NCBI RefSeq assembly: GCF_900156315.1
Contig: NZ_FTNI01000035.1
Location: forward strand, 33,998 to 97,997
Source: Microbispora rosea
GTDB lineage: Bacteria; Actinomycetota; Actinomycetes; Streptosporangiales; Streptosporangiaceae
Direction: 5' to 3'
Length of the DNA stretch: 64,000 bases
Shown here: piece after piece, positions 42,820 through 52,159 of the stretch
How the letters are laid out: each line of letters opens with the position of its first letter
Numbering within the stretch: the stretch's first letter is position 1
Translations under genes and position numbers: made by a program
The notes under the pieces: generated by a model
Databases searched by the model: none
What the model saw: only the letters and a program-made list of their open reading frames with translations
Told to the model about the DNA's origin: nothing

Positions 42820-45258
42820 CTAGCTGCGCAGCCGTTCCATGGCCGGGTCGAACAGGGGCTCCTCGGCGACCACGGCGGTCACCCGCCGGTCGAAGTAGCC
42901 GATCTCCAGCGTCCGTCCCGGCGTGGCCAGCTCGGCGGGCAGCCAGGCGTAGGCGATGCCCTTGCCGATCGTGTAGCCGAAGGCCGCGCTGGTGACGTAG
43001 CCGACGGCGCTCTCGCCGTCGTACACCGGTTCCTTGCCCATCACCACCTGGGTGGGGTCGTCGACGGTCAGGCAGGTGAGGCGGCGGCGCACGTTCTCCT
43101 TCCGCCGCTCCAGCGCCTCGCGGCCGACGAAGTCGCCCTTGTCCATTTTCACCGCGAACCCGAGCCCGGCCTCGTACGGGTCGTGCTCGAAGGTCATGTC
43201 GGTGCCGAATGACCGGTAGCCCTTCTCCAGCCGCAGGCTCGCGAAGGCGCCGCGCCCGCCGGCGATGATGCCGTGCCGCTGCCCGGCCTGCCAGAGCGTG
43301 TCCCACAGCTTGGCGCCCAGGTCGGCGGTGGTGTAGAGCTCCCAGCCCAGCTCGCCGATGTACGACAGCCGCAGCGCGGTGACCGGCACGGTGCCGATGT
43401 ACGCCTTCTTCGCCCGGAAGTAGCGGAAGCCCTGGTTGGAGAAGTCGGCGTCGGTCAGCGGCTGGACGAGGTCGCGGGCACGCGGGCCCCACACGCCGAG
43501 GCAGCAGGTGCCCGCGGTGATGTCGCGGACCATGACCGAGCCGTCCGGGGGCAGGTGACGGTGGAACCAGTCGAGATCGAGGTTGCCGTTGGCGCCGACC
43601 TGGAACACGTCGCGGCCCAGCCGGGCGACGGTCACGTCGCTGCGGATGCCGCCGTCGGTGTCGAGCAGCAGGCAGTAGGTCACCGAGCCGACCGACTTGT
43701 CCATCTGGCCCGTCGTCAGCCGCTGCAGGAAGGCGAGGGCGCCCGGGCCGGCCACCTCCAGGCGCTTCAGCGCGGTCATGTCGTACAGCGCGACGGACTC
43801 GCGGGACGCCTGGGCCTCCGCGCCGACGATGGGCGACCAGTAGCGCGCCGCCCAGTCGTCGGGCGTGGGGATGTCGCGGCCCTCCAGCAGGCGGGCGTTC
43901 GCGCCGTACCACTGCGGCCGCTCGTAACCGACGGCCTCCAGGAAGAAGGCGTCCAGCTCGCGCTGCCGGGTGTGGAAGGGGCTGAGGCGGAGTGGCCGCG
44001 GCTCCTCCATCGGCTGGAGCGGGTGGATGATGTCGTAGACCTCGACGAAGTTCTGGCAGTCGCGGGCCAGCACGTAATCGGGCGCGAGCTGGTGCGGCTC
44101 GAACCGGTTGACGTCGCACTCGTGCAGGTCGAAGGACGAGCAGTGACCGTCGACCAGCCACTCGGCCATCGCCCTGCCGACGCCCGCGGAGTGGGTCACC
44201 CAGACCGCCTCGGCGACCCAGAAGCCCTTCACGTCGGGCGACTCGCCCATGAGGGGCATGTGGTCCTGGGTGAAGGAGAACAGGCCGTTGATGCCCTCGT
44301 CGAGCTTGGCCGCGCGGGTGCCGGGCAGCAGCCGCTGCGTCTCGGTCCAGGCGTCCTCGAAGTCCTCCGGCGTGAACGTGAGCACCGACGGCATGACCTC
44401 GGCCTCGTCCACGGACAGCAGGTCCTCGGGGCTAACCGGCATCGGCCGGTGGCCGTAGTAGCCGATGCCGACGCCGTCGAACCGCTGGCGATAGTAGAGG
44501 TCGGCGTCCTGGTGGCGCAGGATCGGCAGCGTCGCCTCCTCCTCGCGTCCGGCGAGGTCGGGCACCTGCCCCGTCCAGGCGAGCTGGTGGGCGAGCGGGG
44601 TGAGCGGCAGCGGCATCCCGACCATGCCGGCGACCTTCGGGCCCCAGATGCCGGCGCAGCAGACCACGACGTCGGCGGGGATCTCCCCCTGGTCGGTCAC
44701 CACTGCGGTCACCCGGCCGTCCTCGGTGCGGACGTCGAGCACCTCGTGCCGCTCCAGCACCCGTACGCCACGGGACCGGGCGCGCCTGAGCTGCGCCTCG
44801 ACCGCGCGTACGGCCTTGGCGACGCCGTCGGTGGGGATGTGCAGGCCGCCGAGCACGACTCCGGGGTCGAGCAGGGGGAAGAGCTCGGCGCATTCGGCGG
44901 GGGTGAGCAGGCGCGACTCGACGCCCCAGGACGTGGCCCAGCCGTGCCGCCTGTGCAGCTCGGCAAGCCGTTCCGGGCTGGTCGCGACCTCCAGCCCGCC
45001 CACCTGGAGGAAGCAGGGCTCGCCGTCGAGGTCGAGGGAGCAGAGCTTCTCGACGGTGTAGCGCGCCATCTCGGTCATGGTCTTCGACCCGTTGATCTGG
45101 AAGACCAGTCCCGGGGCGTGCGAGGAGGAGCCTCCGGTCGCGGGCACCGAGCCCTGGTCGACCACGGTGACGTCCGTCCAGCCCCGGGCCGACAGTTCGT
45201 CGGCGAGCGCCGCACCGACGACGCCTGCTCCGATGATGACGACGCGCGGGCCCGTCAT
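42820..45258 (-). CDS. FAD-dependent dimethylglycine oxidase/dehydrogenase-like protein
   Basis: Two-part flavoenzyme of 812 aa, close in size to Arthrobacter dimethylglycine oxidase. The N-terminal half is a DAO-type flavoprotein (RVVIIGAGVVGAALADEL); SSSHAPGLVFQ contains the His that anchors FAD covalently in this family. The C-terminal half (from about residue 425) is a GcvT-like folate domain with ITAGTCCLGVWGPRARDLVQ and YIGELGWELYTTADLG. It is expected to oxidise dimethylglycine to sarcosine and pass the methyl group to THF; a sarcosine dehydrogenase activity is also possible. GGAGG precedes the ATG by five bases. First gene of the operon. Confidence 0.9.
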   Translation of the reverse strand: MTGPRVVIIGAGVVGAALADELSARGWTDVTVVDQGSVPATGGSSSHAPGLVFQINGSKTMTEMARYTVEKLCSLDLDGEPCFLQVGGLEVATSPERLAELHRRHGWATSWGVESRLLTPAECAELFPLLDPGVVLGGLHIPTDGVAKAVRAVEAQLRRARSRGVRVLERHEVLDVRTEDGRVTAVVTDQGEIPADVVVCCAGIWGPKVAGMVGMPLPLTPLAHQLAWTGQVPDLAGREEEATLPILRHQDADLYYRQRFDGVGIGYYGHRPMPVSPEDLLSVDEAEVMPSVLTFTPEDFEDAWTETQRLLPGTRAAKLDEGINGLFSFTQDHMPLMGESPDVKGFWVAEAVWVTHSAGVGRAMAEWLVDGHCSSFDLHECDVNRFEPHQLAPDYVLARDCQNFVEVYDIIHPLQPMEEPRPLRLSPFHTRQRELDAFFLEAVGYERPQWYGANARLLEGRDIPTPDDWAARYWSPIVGAEAQASRESVALYDMTALKRLEVAGPGALAFLQRLTTGQMDKSVGSVTYCLLLDTDGGIRSDVTVARLGRDVFQVGANGNLDLDWFHRHLPPDGSVMVRDITAGTCCLGVWGPRARDLVQPLTDADFSNQGFRYFRAKKAYIGTVPVTALRLSYIGELGWELYTTADLGAKLWDTLWQAGQRHGIIAGGRGAFASLRLEKGYRSFGTDMTFEHDPYEAGLGFAVKMDKGDFVGREALERRKENVRRRLTCLTVDDPTQVVMGKEPVYDGESAVGYVTSAAFGYTIGKGIAYAWLPAELATPGRTLEIGYFDRRVTAVVAEEPLFDPAMERLRS

Positions 45259-45282
45259 ACCCACCTCCGTTGCTGCATATTT

Positions 45283-45317
45283 TGTTGCACAATTCGCAAC
45301 ATTATGCGTTTAACGCA
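45283..45317. promoter_or_regulatory. Two palindromes upstream of the dimethylglycine oxidase operon
   Basis: TGTTGC-N7-GCAACA (45283-45301) is followed by TGCGTT-T-AACGCA (45305-45317). The second has the same 6-1-6 layout as the palindrome upstream of purU. They lie 25-59 bp before the operon start, where a repressor or activator would act. The nearby IclR protein is the best candidate. Confidence 0.6.
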
Positions 45318-45450
45318 ACAAGCGTGACGTGTCGCATCCCGGGTGTCAAGCATCAAAAACCGGGCGAAACCGCACCCTCTCGAATGTGCGGCGCCCAGCC
45401 TGGACGAGACGCGCGAGGGGTGGCGCGAGGCCCGCCGGGAATCCGGGGGG

Positions 45451-46503
45451 TCAGCCGGCCGGCGGCTCCTCGATGCTCCAGCGAATCCCGCGGCGGGCGA
45501 GACGGTCAAGGAACGCCAGGGAGTCGAACGCCAGGGCGGGGGCGAGGACCCCCGCCCTCACCGGCTCGGCGACCAGGCGGCACGCGCTCTCGACGGCGAT
45601 CACCGCGGTGGTGCCGTAGGTGTCGGCGCCCCGCACGACGCCGCGGGCACGGCGACCGTCGGCGCCGAGGGCGTCGAGCACGTAGGTGAAGCGCTGCCCC
45701 CGGCGGCTCTCCTCGCTCGGCCCTTCAGGCAGGCGCGCGACAACCTCCGCCGGCATCGGCCTGTTCAGCCGCTCCACCAGTTCCGCCTCGGCCAGTCCCT
45801 CCATGTGCCGGACGGCGACGTGCCGCGGGACGGTGACCACCTCCGGCAGGGGGAAGCGCGCCACCGGGATCGCCTCGGGCTCCCCCGGCAGGGTGACCGC
45901 ACCGCGCCGGGCCGGGACGCCCGGCCGCCACGCTCCGTCGTCATAGGTGAGCCCGCCCGCCCTGACCGACTCGATGGTTTCGATCACCGAGCGCAGCGAG
46001 CCGCGTGACGGTCCGCCGCCTCCGACGATCACATGGGTGCTGGTGAGCTCGTCCAACGGCCCGAGCCGGGCGGCGAGTCGGTGGGCGAGGAGGTCGGCGG
46101 GCAGGCATGCGTCGGTGGTGGCGGGCACCACGGTGACACCGGCCGCCTCGGCCGCCGCCGCGAAAGTCTCGAAGACGCCGTTGATGTAGAGCTGCTCACC
46201 CGCGGTGTCGACATAGTGCAGGCCGGCCGCGATCGCGGCGCGCACCACTGCCGCACCCGACGGAGTGAACGGCCCGGCGCAGTTGACGACCGCGTCACAG
46301 CCGCGCAGTGCCTCCACGAGCCCGGGATGGTCGTCGACGGCGGCGACACGTCTTTCCGCGTCGGGATGGCCGACCGAGGCTGCGGCCTCTGCCACGCGGA
46401 CGGGGTCACGGCCGACCAGGACGGCCTCGACGCCGCGCCGTGCCAGCTCGGCGACGACGAGCTTCCCCTGGTATCCGTTCGCGCCGAATACGGCGATCTT
46501 CAT
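45451..46503 (-). CDS. Saccharopine dehydrogenase-like NAD(P)-binding protein
   Basis: 350-aa protein of the saccharopine-dehydrogenase-like / trans-acting enoyl reductase group. The N-terminal Rossmann motif is KIAVFGANGYQGKLVVAELA. VVNCAGPFTPSGAAVVRAAI and HYVDTAGEQLYINGVF are the typical second block. The real reaction is unknown; these proteins reduce a C=C or C=N bond or have lost activity. GGGAG precedes the ATG at 46503. It is divergent from an AraC regulator, which probably controls it. Confidence 0.82.
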   Translation of the reverse strand: MKIAVFGANGYQGKLVVAELARRGVEAVLVGRDPVRVAEAAASVGHPDAERRVAAVDDHPGLVEALRGCDAVVNCAGPFTPSGAAVVRAAIAAGLHYVDTAGEQLYINGVFETFAAAAEAAGVTVVPATTDACLPADLLAHRLAARLGPLDELTSTHVIVGGGGPSRGSLRSVIETIESVRAGGLTYDDGAWRPGVPARRGAVTLPGEPEAIPVARFPLPEVVTVPRHVAVRHMEGLAEAELVERLNRPMPAEVVARLPEGPSEESRRGQRFTYVLDALGADGRRARGVVRGADTYGTTAVIAVESACRLVAEPVRAGVLAPALAFDSLAFLDRLARRGIRWSIEEPPAG

Positions 46504-46652
46504 CTGAGGTCTCCCGGAGGTGCGATCCGGCGCCGTGCGGGTCACAGCGCCCATCGCACCGTAAAGCCGCGCACGAAGACGACTGAATGGCCGAACCGCT
46601 CGACTGTTTGCGTCATCGTCTTCTGTTGATCGCCTTCGGTTACGGTGATCAG

Positions 46653-47576
46653 GTGGATGTCCTCTCAGACGTCGTCAGCACGGCGCGCACCGGCCGGCCG
46701 CACGCGGCCCTGGTCACGCGATCCGCTCCTTTCGGCCGCTGGTTTCCCGCCTCGCAGGCCGCCGGGTTCCACGTCGTACTCCAGGGCACGTGCCGGCTCC
46801 TGCCACCGGAGGCAGAGCCGGTCGCGCTGGGGCCCGGCGACGTGGCGTTCCTGCCGCGCGGCTCCGCCCATGGCCTGGCCGACGTCCCGTCGACCCCGAT
46901 GAGCGATTCACCCGCGCCCCTCTCCGGCATCCGTTACGGCGACGCAGGGCGCCCCGCCGCCGGGCAGCCGACGGCGGTCATGCTCTGCGGCGCCTACCTG
47001 CTGGACCGATCCGGGCCCCACCCACTCCTGGGCGACCTGCCCGAGGTCATCCACCTGCCCGCCCGGGTAGGCCGGCATCCCGAGCTGCGCGCGGCGGTCG
47101 ACCTCCTGGGGACCGAACTGCAGCGCCCGCCTCGTCCCGGCGCCGACGCCGCACTCCCCACGCTGCTGGACCTGCTCCTGCTGTACCTACTGCGGGCCTG
47201 GTTCAGCGACGGGCATTCCTGCGACGACTCCCGCGCAGGGTGGGTCGCGGCTCTGCACGATCCGTACGTCGCGGCCGCTCTCCGCGCCATCCACGCGGAC
47301 CCGGGCCGGCGGTGGACCGTCGAGGAGCTGGGCCGGCAGGCACGCCTGTCCCGCGCCGCCTTCGCCCGCCGCTTCACCCAGTTGGTCGGACGGCCGCCGC
47401 TCACCTACCTGACCTGGTGGCGCCTGACCACCGCCGCCCGGCTCCTGCGCACCTGCGACGCACCCGTCGACACGATCGCCCAGCAGGTCGGCTACACCTC
47501 GCCGTACGCCTTCACCCACGCCTTCAAACGCCAGTACGGAACGCCACCCGGCGCCTACCGCAGCGGCACCGGCTGA
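46653..47576 (+). CDS. AraC-family transcriptional regulator with cupin sensor
   Basis: 307-aa regulator. The N-terminal AraC-type cupin domain (about 1-170) shows FHVVLQGTCRLLPPEAEPVA and LGPGDVAFLPRGSAHGL. The C-terminal double helix-turn-helix is WTVEELGRQARLSRAAFARRF plus IAQQVGYTSPYAFTHAFKRQ. I chose the GTG at 46653 (VDVLSDVVSTARTGRPHAA) because that is the usual N-terminus; an ATG at 46587 is possible. It is divergent from the saccharopine-dehydrogenase-like gene across about 150 bp, suggesting local control. Confidence 0.85.
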   Translation: MDVLSDVVSTARTGRPHAALVTRSAPFGRWFPASQAAGFHVVLQGTCRLLPPEAEPVALGPGDVAFLPRGSAHGLADVPSTPMSDSPAPLSGIRYGDAGRPAAGQPTAVMLCGAYLLDRSGPHPLLGDLPEVIHLPARVGRHPELRAAVDLLGTELQRPPRPGADAALPTLLDLLLLYLLRAWFSDGHSCDDSRAGWVAALHDPYVAAALRAIHADPGRRWTVEELGRQARLSRAAFARRFTQLVGRPPLTYLTWWRLTTAARLLRTCDAPVDTIAQQVGYTSPYAFTHAFKRQYGTPPGAYRSGTG

Positions 47577-47619
47577 ACGACGAGGCGCCGCGATCACGGA
47601 CGAACGTGCACGGCGCAGA

Positions 47620-48405
47620 TCAGCGCCGGGCAGGGCCGAACCATCCCATCCGGGCGGACACCTCCTGCGCTGCCGCCATGACCTGCTCCGCCACGGCGGC
47701 GATCGCCGTCTCGGGCATCCGGAAGCTCGGGCCGGACGCGCTGAGCGAGGCCACGACGGAGCCGTCCGCACCGAGGACGGGCGCCGCGACCGCGCTCAGG
47801 CCGTCCTCCAGTTCGTCCACCGCCGTCGCGTACCCACGGCGGCGCACCTCGGCGAGTTCCGCGCGCAGCCGGCCGGGATCGGTGACGGTCCGCGTGGCGA
47901 GGACGGGCAACCCGGCCGCGATCACCTCCTCGCGCAGCGCGGCGGGCGCGTGCGCGAGCAGGGCCTTGCCGTTGGACGTCGCGTGCAGGGGGATCCGCTG
48001 ACCCACCCAGTGGTGCAGCTGGAGCGCCGACGGTCCGGCGACCTGGTCGACGTACAGGGCCTCCCGGCCCGCGAGGACGGCCACGTTGACGGTCTCCCCC
48101 ACCGCGCGGGCGAGCGCGGGCGTGACGGCCCGGCTCTCGCGCACCAGGTCGAGCCGCGCACTGGTCGCCCCGGCGAGCCTGACCACGCCCACGCCGAGCC
48201 GATACCTGCCGCGGTCGGTGTCCTGCTCGACCAGGTCGTGGCTCTCCAGCGTCGCCACCAGGCGGAACGCGGTGGACCTGTGCACGCCGAGGGTGGCCGC
48301 GAGCTCGCTGACGCCGAGCTCGCCGTCCCGGGCGAGCAACTTCAGGATGGTGAGTGCGCGGTCTACGGACTGTACGGTCGCCCCGTCACCCAACCCGTTG
48401 CTCAT
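47620..48405 (-). CDS. IclR-family regulator, probable controller of the demethylation genes
   Basis: IclR regulator, 261 aa. The N-terminal winged helix is VQSVDRALTILKLLARDGEL with VSELAATLGVHRSTAFRLVA. The C-terminal effector domain is recognised by GETVNVAVLAGREALYVDQV and PLHATSNGKALLA. It is divergent from purU with about 110 bp of palindrome-rich DNA between. The same 13-bp dyad occurs upstream of the dimethylglycine oxidase operon 3 kb away, so a role as local regulator of one-carbon demethylation is likely. The effector is not known. Confidence 0.9.
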   Translation of the reverse strand: MSNGLGDGATVQSVDRALTILKLLARDGELGVSELAATLGVHRSTAFRLVATLESHDLVEQDTDRGRYRLGVGVVRLAGATSARLDLVRESRAVTPALARAVGETVNVAVLAGREALYVDQVAGPSALQLHHWVGQRIPLHATSNGKALLAHAPAALREEVIAAGLPVLATRTVTDPGRLRAELAEVRRRGYATAVDELEDGLSAVAAPVLGADGSVVASLSASGPSFRMPETAIAAVAEQVMAAAQEVSARMGWFGPARR

Positions 48406-48416
48406 GACACAACTCT

Positions 48417-48501
48417 ACGCATATTGCGCATCAAGCTCTTGACCTGTTTCTCGCAACGGGTCACTCTGTTGCGTATACGTCACCATGTTGCGTATTACGC
48501 A
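48417..48501. promoter_or_regulatory. IclR-type operator cluster between iclR and purU
   Basis: Three related dyads occur: ACGCA-TAT-TGCGC (48417-48429, imperfect), CGTATACG within TTGCGTATACGT (48472-48479), and the perfect TGCGTA-T-TACGCA (48489-48501). The last ends 13 bp before the purU start and matches the site at 45305-45317 in layout. Confidence 0.65.
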
Positions 48502-48514
48502 CTCAGGAGGATCC

Positions 48515-49381
48515 ATGTCCGCTCGCCAGGGTCGCGAGTTCGTCCTCACGTTCTCCTGCGTCGACCGGCCGGGGATCGTCTACGCGGTGAGCGGCTTCCT
48601 CGTCCAGCACGCGGGCGACATCCTGCAGAGCCAGGAGTTCAACGACCGCACGAACGGCCACTTCTTCATGCGGGTTCACTTCGAGGTGCCCGAGGGCCGC
48701 GGCGACATCGAGGAGCTGCGCCGCGGCTTCTCCTACGTCGGCGACTCCTTCCAGATGACCTGGCAGATCAAGGACGCCGTGACGCCGACGAGGACGCTCG
48801 TGCTCGTGTCGAGGTTCGGCCACTGCGTGAACGACCTGCTCTACCGCCAGCGGGTCGGCGCGCTGAACGTCGAGATCCCCGCCATCGTCTCCAACCACCG
48901 GGACCTCGAACCGCTGGCCGAGTTCTACGGCGTGCCGTTCCACCACGTGCCCGTCACGCCCGGCACCAAGCCCGAGGCCGAGCGGCGCGTCCTGGAGCTG
49001 GCCGAGGAGCTCGACACCGATCTGATCGTGCTCGCCCGCTACATGCAGATCCTGAGCGACGACATGTGCAAGCGCCTGGAGGGCCGGGCGATCAACATCC
49101 ATCACTCGTTCCTGCCGGGGTTCAAGGGCGCCAAGCCCTACCACCAGGCGCACGAGCGCGGCGTCAAGCTGATCGGCGCCACCGCGCACTACGTCACCGC
49201 CGACCTCGACGAGGGACCGATCATCGAACAGGACGTGGCACGCGTGGACCACTCGCTCGACCCGGGCGAGCTGGTCACCGCGGGCCGCGACGTGGAGGCG
49301 CAGGTGCTGGCCAGGGCCGTGCGCTGGCACAGCGAGAACCGCGTCCTCCTCAACGGCGACCGCACCGTCGTCTTCCGCTGA
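48515..49381 (+). CDS. purU: Formyltetrahydrofolate deformylase
   Basis: Hydrolyses 10-formyl-THF to formate and THF, keeping the folate pool balanced. The 288-aa protein has an N-terminal ACT domain (FVLTFSCVDRPGIVYAVSGF) and a formyltransferase-like catalytic domain. The Asn-His-Asp triad is visible in AINIHHSFLPGFKGAKPYHQ and ATAHYVTADLDEGPIIEQD. In betaine or sarcosine catabolism it regenerates THF from the methyl groups captured by the Sox and DMGO proteins. AGGAGG lies five bases before the ATG at 48515. It is divergent from an IclR regulator. Confidence 0.96.
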   Translation: MSARQGREFVLTFSCVDRPGIVYAVSGFLVQHAGDILQSQEFNDRTNGHFFMRVHFEVPEGRGDIEELRRGFSYVGDSFQMTWQIKDAVTPTRTLVLVSRFGHCVNDLLYRQRVGALNVEIPAIVSNHRDLEPLAEFYGVPFHHVPVTPGTKPEAERRVLELAEELDTDLIVLARYMQILSDDMCKRLEGRAINIHHSFLPGFKGAKPYHQAHERGVKLIGATAHYVTADLDEGPIIEQDVARVDHSLDPGELVTAGRDVEAQVLARAVRWHSENRVLLNGDRTVVFR

Positions 49382-49402
49382 CCCCCTCACCGCCGAGTAC
49401 GT

Positions 49403-50053
49403 TCACGGACGCTCGGGAGCACCGAGCAGGCCGCGGTTGTACCCCTCCGCGACCGCGGCCGCACGGTCGTTGACGTCGAGCTTCGTATAGATGTTGAGCA
49501 GGTGCGTCTTGACCGTGGCCTCGGTGATGAACAGCCGGGCGGCCGCCTCCCGGTTGGTGTGCCCGGCCGCGACCAGGCGCAGCACCTCCAGCTCGCGCTG
49601 GCTCAACGGGCCGGTCGACGGCGCCGGGGCCCGCAGCCGGCTCATCAGGCGGGCGGCGACCGACGGAGAAAGCGCGGCCTCGCCGCGGGCGGCCGCGCGT
49701 ACGGCGCGCAGCAGCTCGTCTCGCGGCGCGTCCTTGAGCAGGTAGCCGGTGGCGCCGGCCTCGATCGCGGGCAGCACGTGGCTGTCGGTGTCGTAGGTGG
49801 TCAGCACCAGCACCCGGGCCGGCACGCCGCGCCGGGTCAGCTCGCCGATCGCGGTGACGCCGTCCATGCCGGCCATCCGCAGGTCCATCAGGATCACGTC
49901 CGGCCCGAGCGCCTCGGCCAGCCGGACCGCCTCGGCCCCGTCCGCCGCCTCGCCGACCACGGTGAACTCGGGGTCGCGGGCGAACATGCTGCTCAGCCCG
50001 TCCCGTACCACCGGGTGGTCGTCGGCGATGAGCAGCTTGATCGGGTCACTCAC
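49403..50053 (-). CDS. NarL/FixJ-family response regulator
   Basis: 216-aa response regulator. The receiver domain starts IKLLIADDHPVVRDGL, with the phospho-acceptor Asp in VILMDLRMAGMDGVTA and the conserved Lys in YLLKDAP. The LuxR-type helix-turn-helix is LSQRELEVLRLVAAGHTNRE with FITEATVKTHLLNIYTKLDV. The GTG start overlaps the upstream kinase stop as GTGA, so this is the partner of that kinase. Targets unknown; the membrane-protein gene upstream of the kinase may belong to the same unit. Confidence 0.94.
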   Translation of the reverse strand: MSDPIKLLIADDHPVVRDGLSSMFARDPEFTVVGEAADGAEAVRLAEALGPDVILMDLRMAGMDGVTAIGELTRRGVPARVLVLTTYDTDSHVLPAIEAGATGYLLKDAPRDELLRAVRAAARGEAALSPSVAARLMSRLRAPAPSTGPLSQRELEVLRLVAAGHTNREAAARLFITEATVKTHLLNIYTKLDVNDRAAAVAEGYNRGLLGAPERP

Positions 50054-51315
50054 GCGCGCACCTCCGGCGCCTCGGCGGGCAGGCAGGCCGAGATCCCCGT
50101 CCCGCCCCCCACCTCCGATTCGATCTGCAACGTGCCCGGCAGCGCCTCGATCCGCTGCCGCATCGCCACCAGCCCGAAACCCCCGTCGCGCTCGACCTGG
50201 GCGGTCGGGTCGAAGCCGCAGCCGTCATCGCGGACGTCGAGGGCCACCTGCTGGTCCATGTAGGAAAGCGTGAGACCGACGCGGGTGACGGTGCCGGCAT
50301 GCTTGGCGACGTTGGCCAATGCCTCTTGGGCGACCCGTAACAGGGCGACCTCGGCCTCCGGGCGCAACGTGCGGGTTTCGCCGGTGACCGTGACCTGGAC
50401 CGGGATGCCGTGACGGGCCGACCACCTGGCCGCCACCTCGGTGACGGCGTCGGCCAGGCGGCCGGTCTCCAGCGGCTCCGGGCGCAACTCGTTCACCGAG
50501 CGCCGCGCCTCGGTCAGGCCCTCCCGGGCCAGCGCGGTCGCCGCCTCGTGGTGCCGGCGCCACGCGGCCGGGTCGTCCGCCGCGTGCTCGGCGGCCTGCA
50601 ACTGCGTGACGATGCCGGTCAGGCTCTGGGCCAGCGTGTCGTGGATCTCCCGGGCCATCCGGGCCCGCTCGCCCAGGACGCCGGCCGCGCGGGCCTGCTC
50701 CACCAGCCGGCCCTGCAGCGCCGCGTTCTCGGCCAGCGCCGCGGCCAGCCGCGCGTTGGCCTCCCGGGCCTCGCGCAGCGCCGCCTCCCGGGAGTCGTAG
50801 TACCGCTCGCCGATCTGGCCCATCCAGGCCAGCAGGCACATCGGCGCGATGTTGACGAGCAGGATCCCCAGGTACTCGAGGCGGCCGACCCAGGAGCCGG
50901 TGTCCAGGCCGGCCGACTGCGCGGTTCCGGCCACCACCGCGACGCCGGCGATGAAGTACAGCTCGCGCGGCCAGCCGATGATTCGGTACGCGTAGAAGTA
51001 CAGCGCCGGCGTGTACAAGCCGAACCACGGATTGCGCAGGACCATGACCAGCCCGAACAGGATCAGGCCTGCCAGGAAGACGCCCATCACGCCGACCCGG
51101 TCGCGCCACGCCGGGTGCAGTGTGAAGAGCGCCAGGCTCCACACCGCGGCCGCCGCGCAGAGCATGAGATCGATGGCGAGGGAGCCGGGCTGGTCGTGCT
51201 TGAAGGCGATGGTCAGGGCGGCCATGACGGCCAGCAGCACGTAGGGCACCACGGTGACCATGGGCCGGAACCGCTGTTCCCAGCCCGCCGGCCCGGCCAT
51301 CTGCCAACTCTGCAT
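50050..51315 (-). CDS. NarL-type sensor histidine kinase
   Basis: 421-aa membrane sensor kinase. Five to six hydrophobic helices span residues about 20-165. A coiled coil (AALREAREANARLAAALAEN) then leads to the HisKA_3 domain with phospho-acceptor His in REIHDTLAQSLTGIVTQLQA. The ATPase has LLRVAQEALANVAKHAG and GFGLVAMRQRIEALPG. It forms a translationally coupled pair with the response regulator. The stimulus is not evident; the multi-helix sensor has little extracellular sequence, as in membrane-stress sensing kinases. Confidence 0.92.
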   Translation of the reverse strand: MQSWQMAGPAGWEQRFRPMVTVVPYVLLAVMAALTIAFKHDQPGSLAIDLMLCAAAAVWSLALFTLHPAWRDRVGVMGVFLAGLILFGLVMVLRNPWFGLYTPALYFYAYRIIGWPRELYFIAGVAVVAGTAQSAGLDTGSWVGRLEYLGILLVNIAPMCLLAWMGQIGERYYDSREAALREAREANARLAAALAENAALQGRLVEQARAAGVLGERARMAREIHDTLAQSLTGIVTQLQAAEHAADDPAAWRRHHEAATALAREGLTEARRSVNELRPEPLETGRLADAVTEVAARWSARHGIPVQVTVTGETRTLRPEAEVALLRVAQEALANVAKHAGTVTRVGLTLSYMDQQVALDVRDDGCGFDPTAQVERDGGFGLVAMRQRIEALPGTLQIESEVGGGTGISACLPAEAPEVRA

Positions 51316-51402
51316 CGCGTACCTACTCCCAGTGGGACAATCTAGCCGCCGCCCCGACCGCCCACACGGGCGACGTGAGCAGAGCGAACTCGATCACCGC
51401 AC

Positions 51403-51762
51403 TCACGGCCGGACCACCGAGCGCCGGTTGACCTGCACGACCACGGCCAGCAGGAGCAGGCCGCAGACGCCCTGCTCGAGCTTGAACCAGAGCGGGAACA
51501 GTCCGGGCAGCGCGATGATCACCGCGATCGCGACCACCATGACCGCGGTGACGACGCGCAGCCGCAACAGCATCCGGCGGTCGCCGCGGGCCGCCCGGAC
51601 CGCGAAGAACAGCGTGAGCAGCGAGCCGACGGCGACGATCACACCGCGGACCCAGACCTCGGTGGTGACCATCGTCGCGTCGTGCCGAAACACGATCATC
51701 GCCACCAGTGTCAGCAGGCTGACCGCGGCGTACCCGCTGATCAGCCAGACCACATTGCGCAT
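51403..51762 (-). CDS. Four-helix integral membrane protein upstream of two-component system
   Basis: 119-aa protein with four predicted membrane helices (about 4-24, 38-57, 68-89 and 94-112) and a basic C-terminus. I do not recognise a named family, but small membrane proteins of this shape are often encoded next to NarL-type sensor pairs in actinobacteria. It lies 87 bp upstream of the kinase on the same strand, so it may be part of the sensed system or a regulated gene. Confidence 0.72.
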   Translation of the reverse strand: MRNVVWLISGYAAVSLLTLVAMIVFRHDATMVTTEVWVRGVIVAVGSLLTLFFAVRAARGDRRMLLRLRVVTAVMVVAIAVIIALPGLFPLWFKLEQGVCGLLLLAVVVQVNRRSVVRP

Positions 51763-52159
51763 GTCAGTGTGCCTCCGTCTTCTCGTTCGCGACGGGATTC
51801 AGCGTCGCAACAGAGGCACCTCAAACGGATCGCCCGATCTCCCGAGCGGGCGGTGGAAGCGGCGACTCGCCCAGGCGGTGGAGCGACTCCACCGATCGGT
51901 GGATTCCGGGGCGTGCCGCCGACTCTCTCCTGGGAATCCCGCGACGCCCCAGCTCAGGATTGCGTCAGGCGCTACAGTCCCGCTATTCGATGCGCTCGCC
52001 GGTTTCAGATTCGCGGAACGTCTGCCACGGGCACCCCAGCGCCGGGCAGACCAAGCGCCGTACTGTCACCGACACCACTACTGTCCGCCCGCCGACCGGG
52101 ACGTCGATGACCGTCCGGCGTAGAGGCCGTGCACGCGCTGCCATGGCCGATTAGGTCAA
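51763..52159. other. 397-bp intergenic region, no gene supported
   Basis: Between the membrane-protein gene and marR. Frames here are short and lack consistent codon bias. GCGCTACAGTCC at 51968-51979 is identical to the sequence in front of the leaderless IclR gene at 56469 and could be a -10 element (TACAGT) reading right towards an ATG at 51990. The 54-codon frame after that ATG is unconvincing. Confidence 0.45.

Noticed and set aside
51254..52123. 289-codon plus-strand frame spanning the kinase promoter region
   Set aside because: Overlaps the minus-strand membrane-protein gene antisense and has no consistent codon bias or domain.
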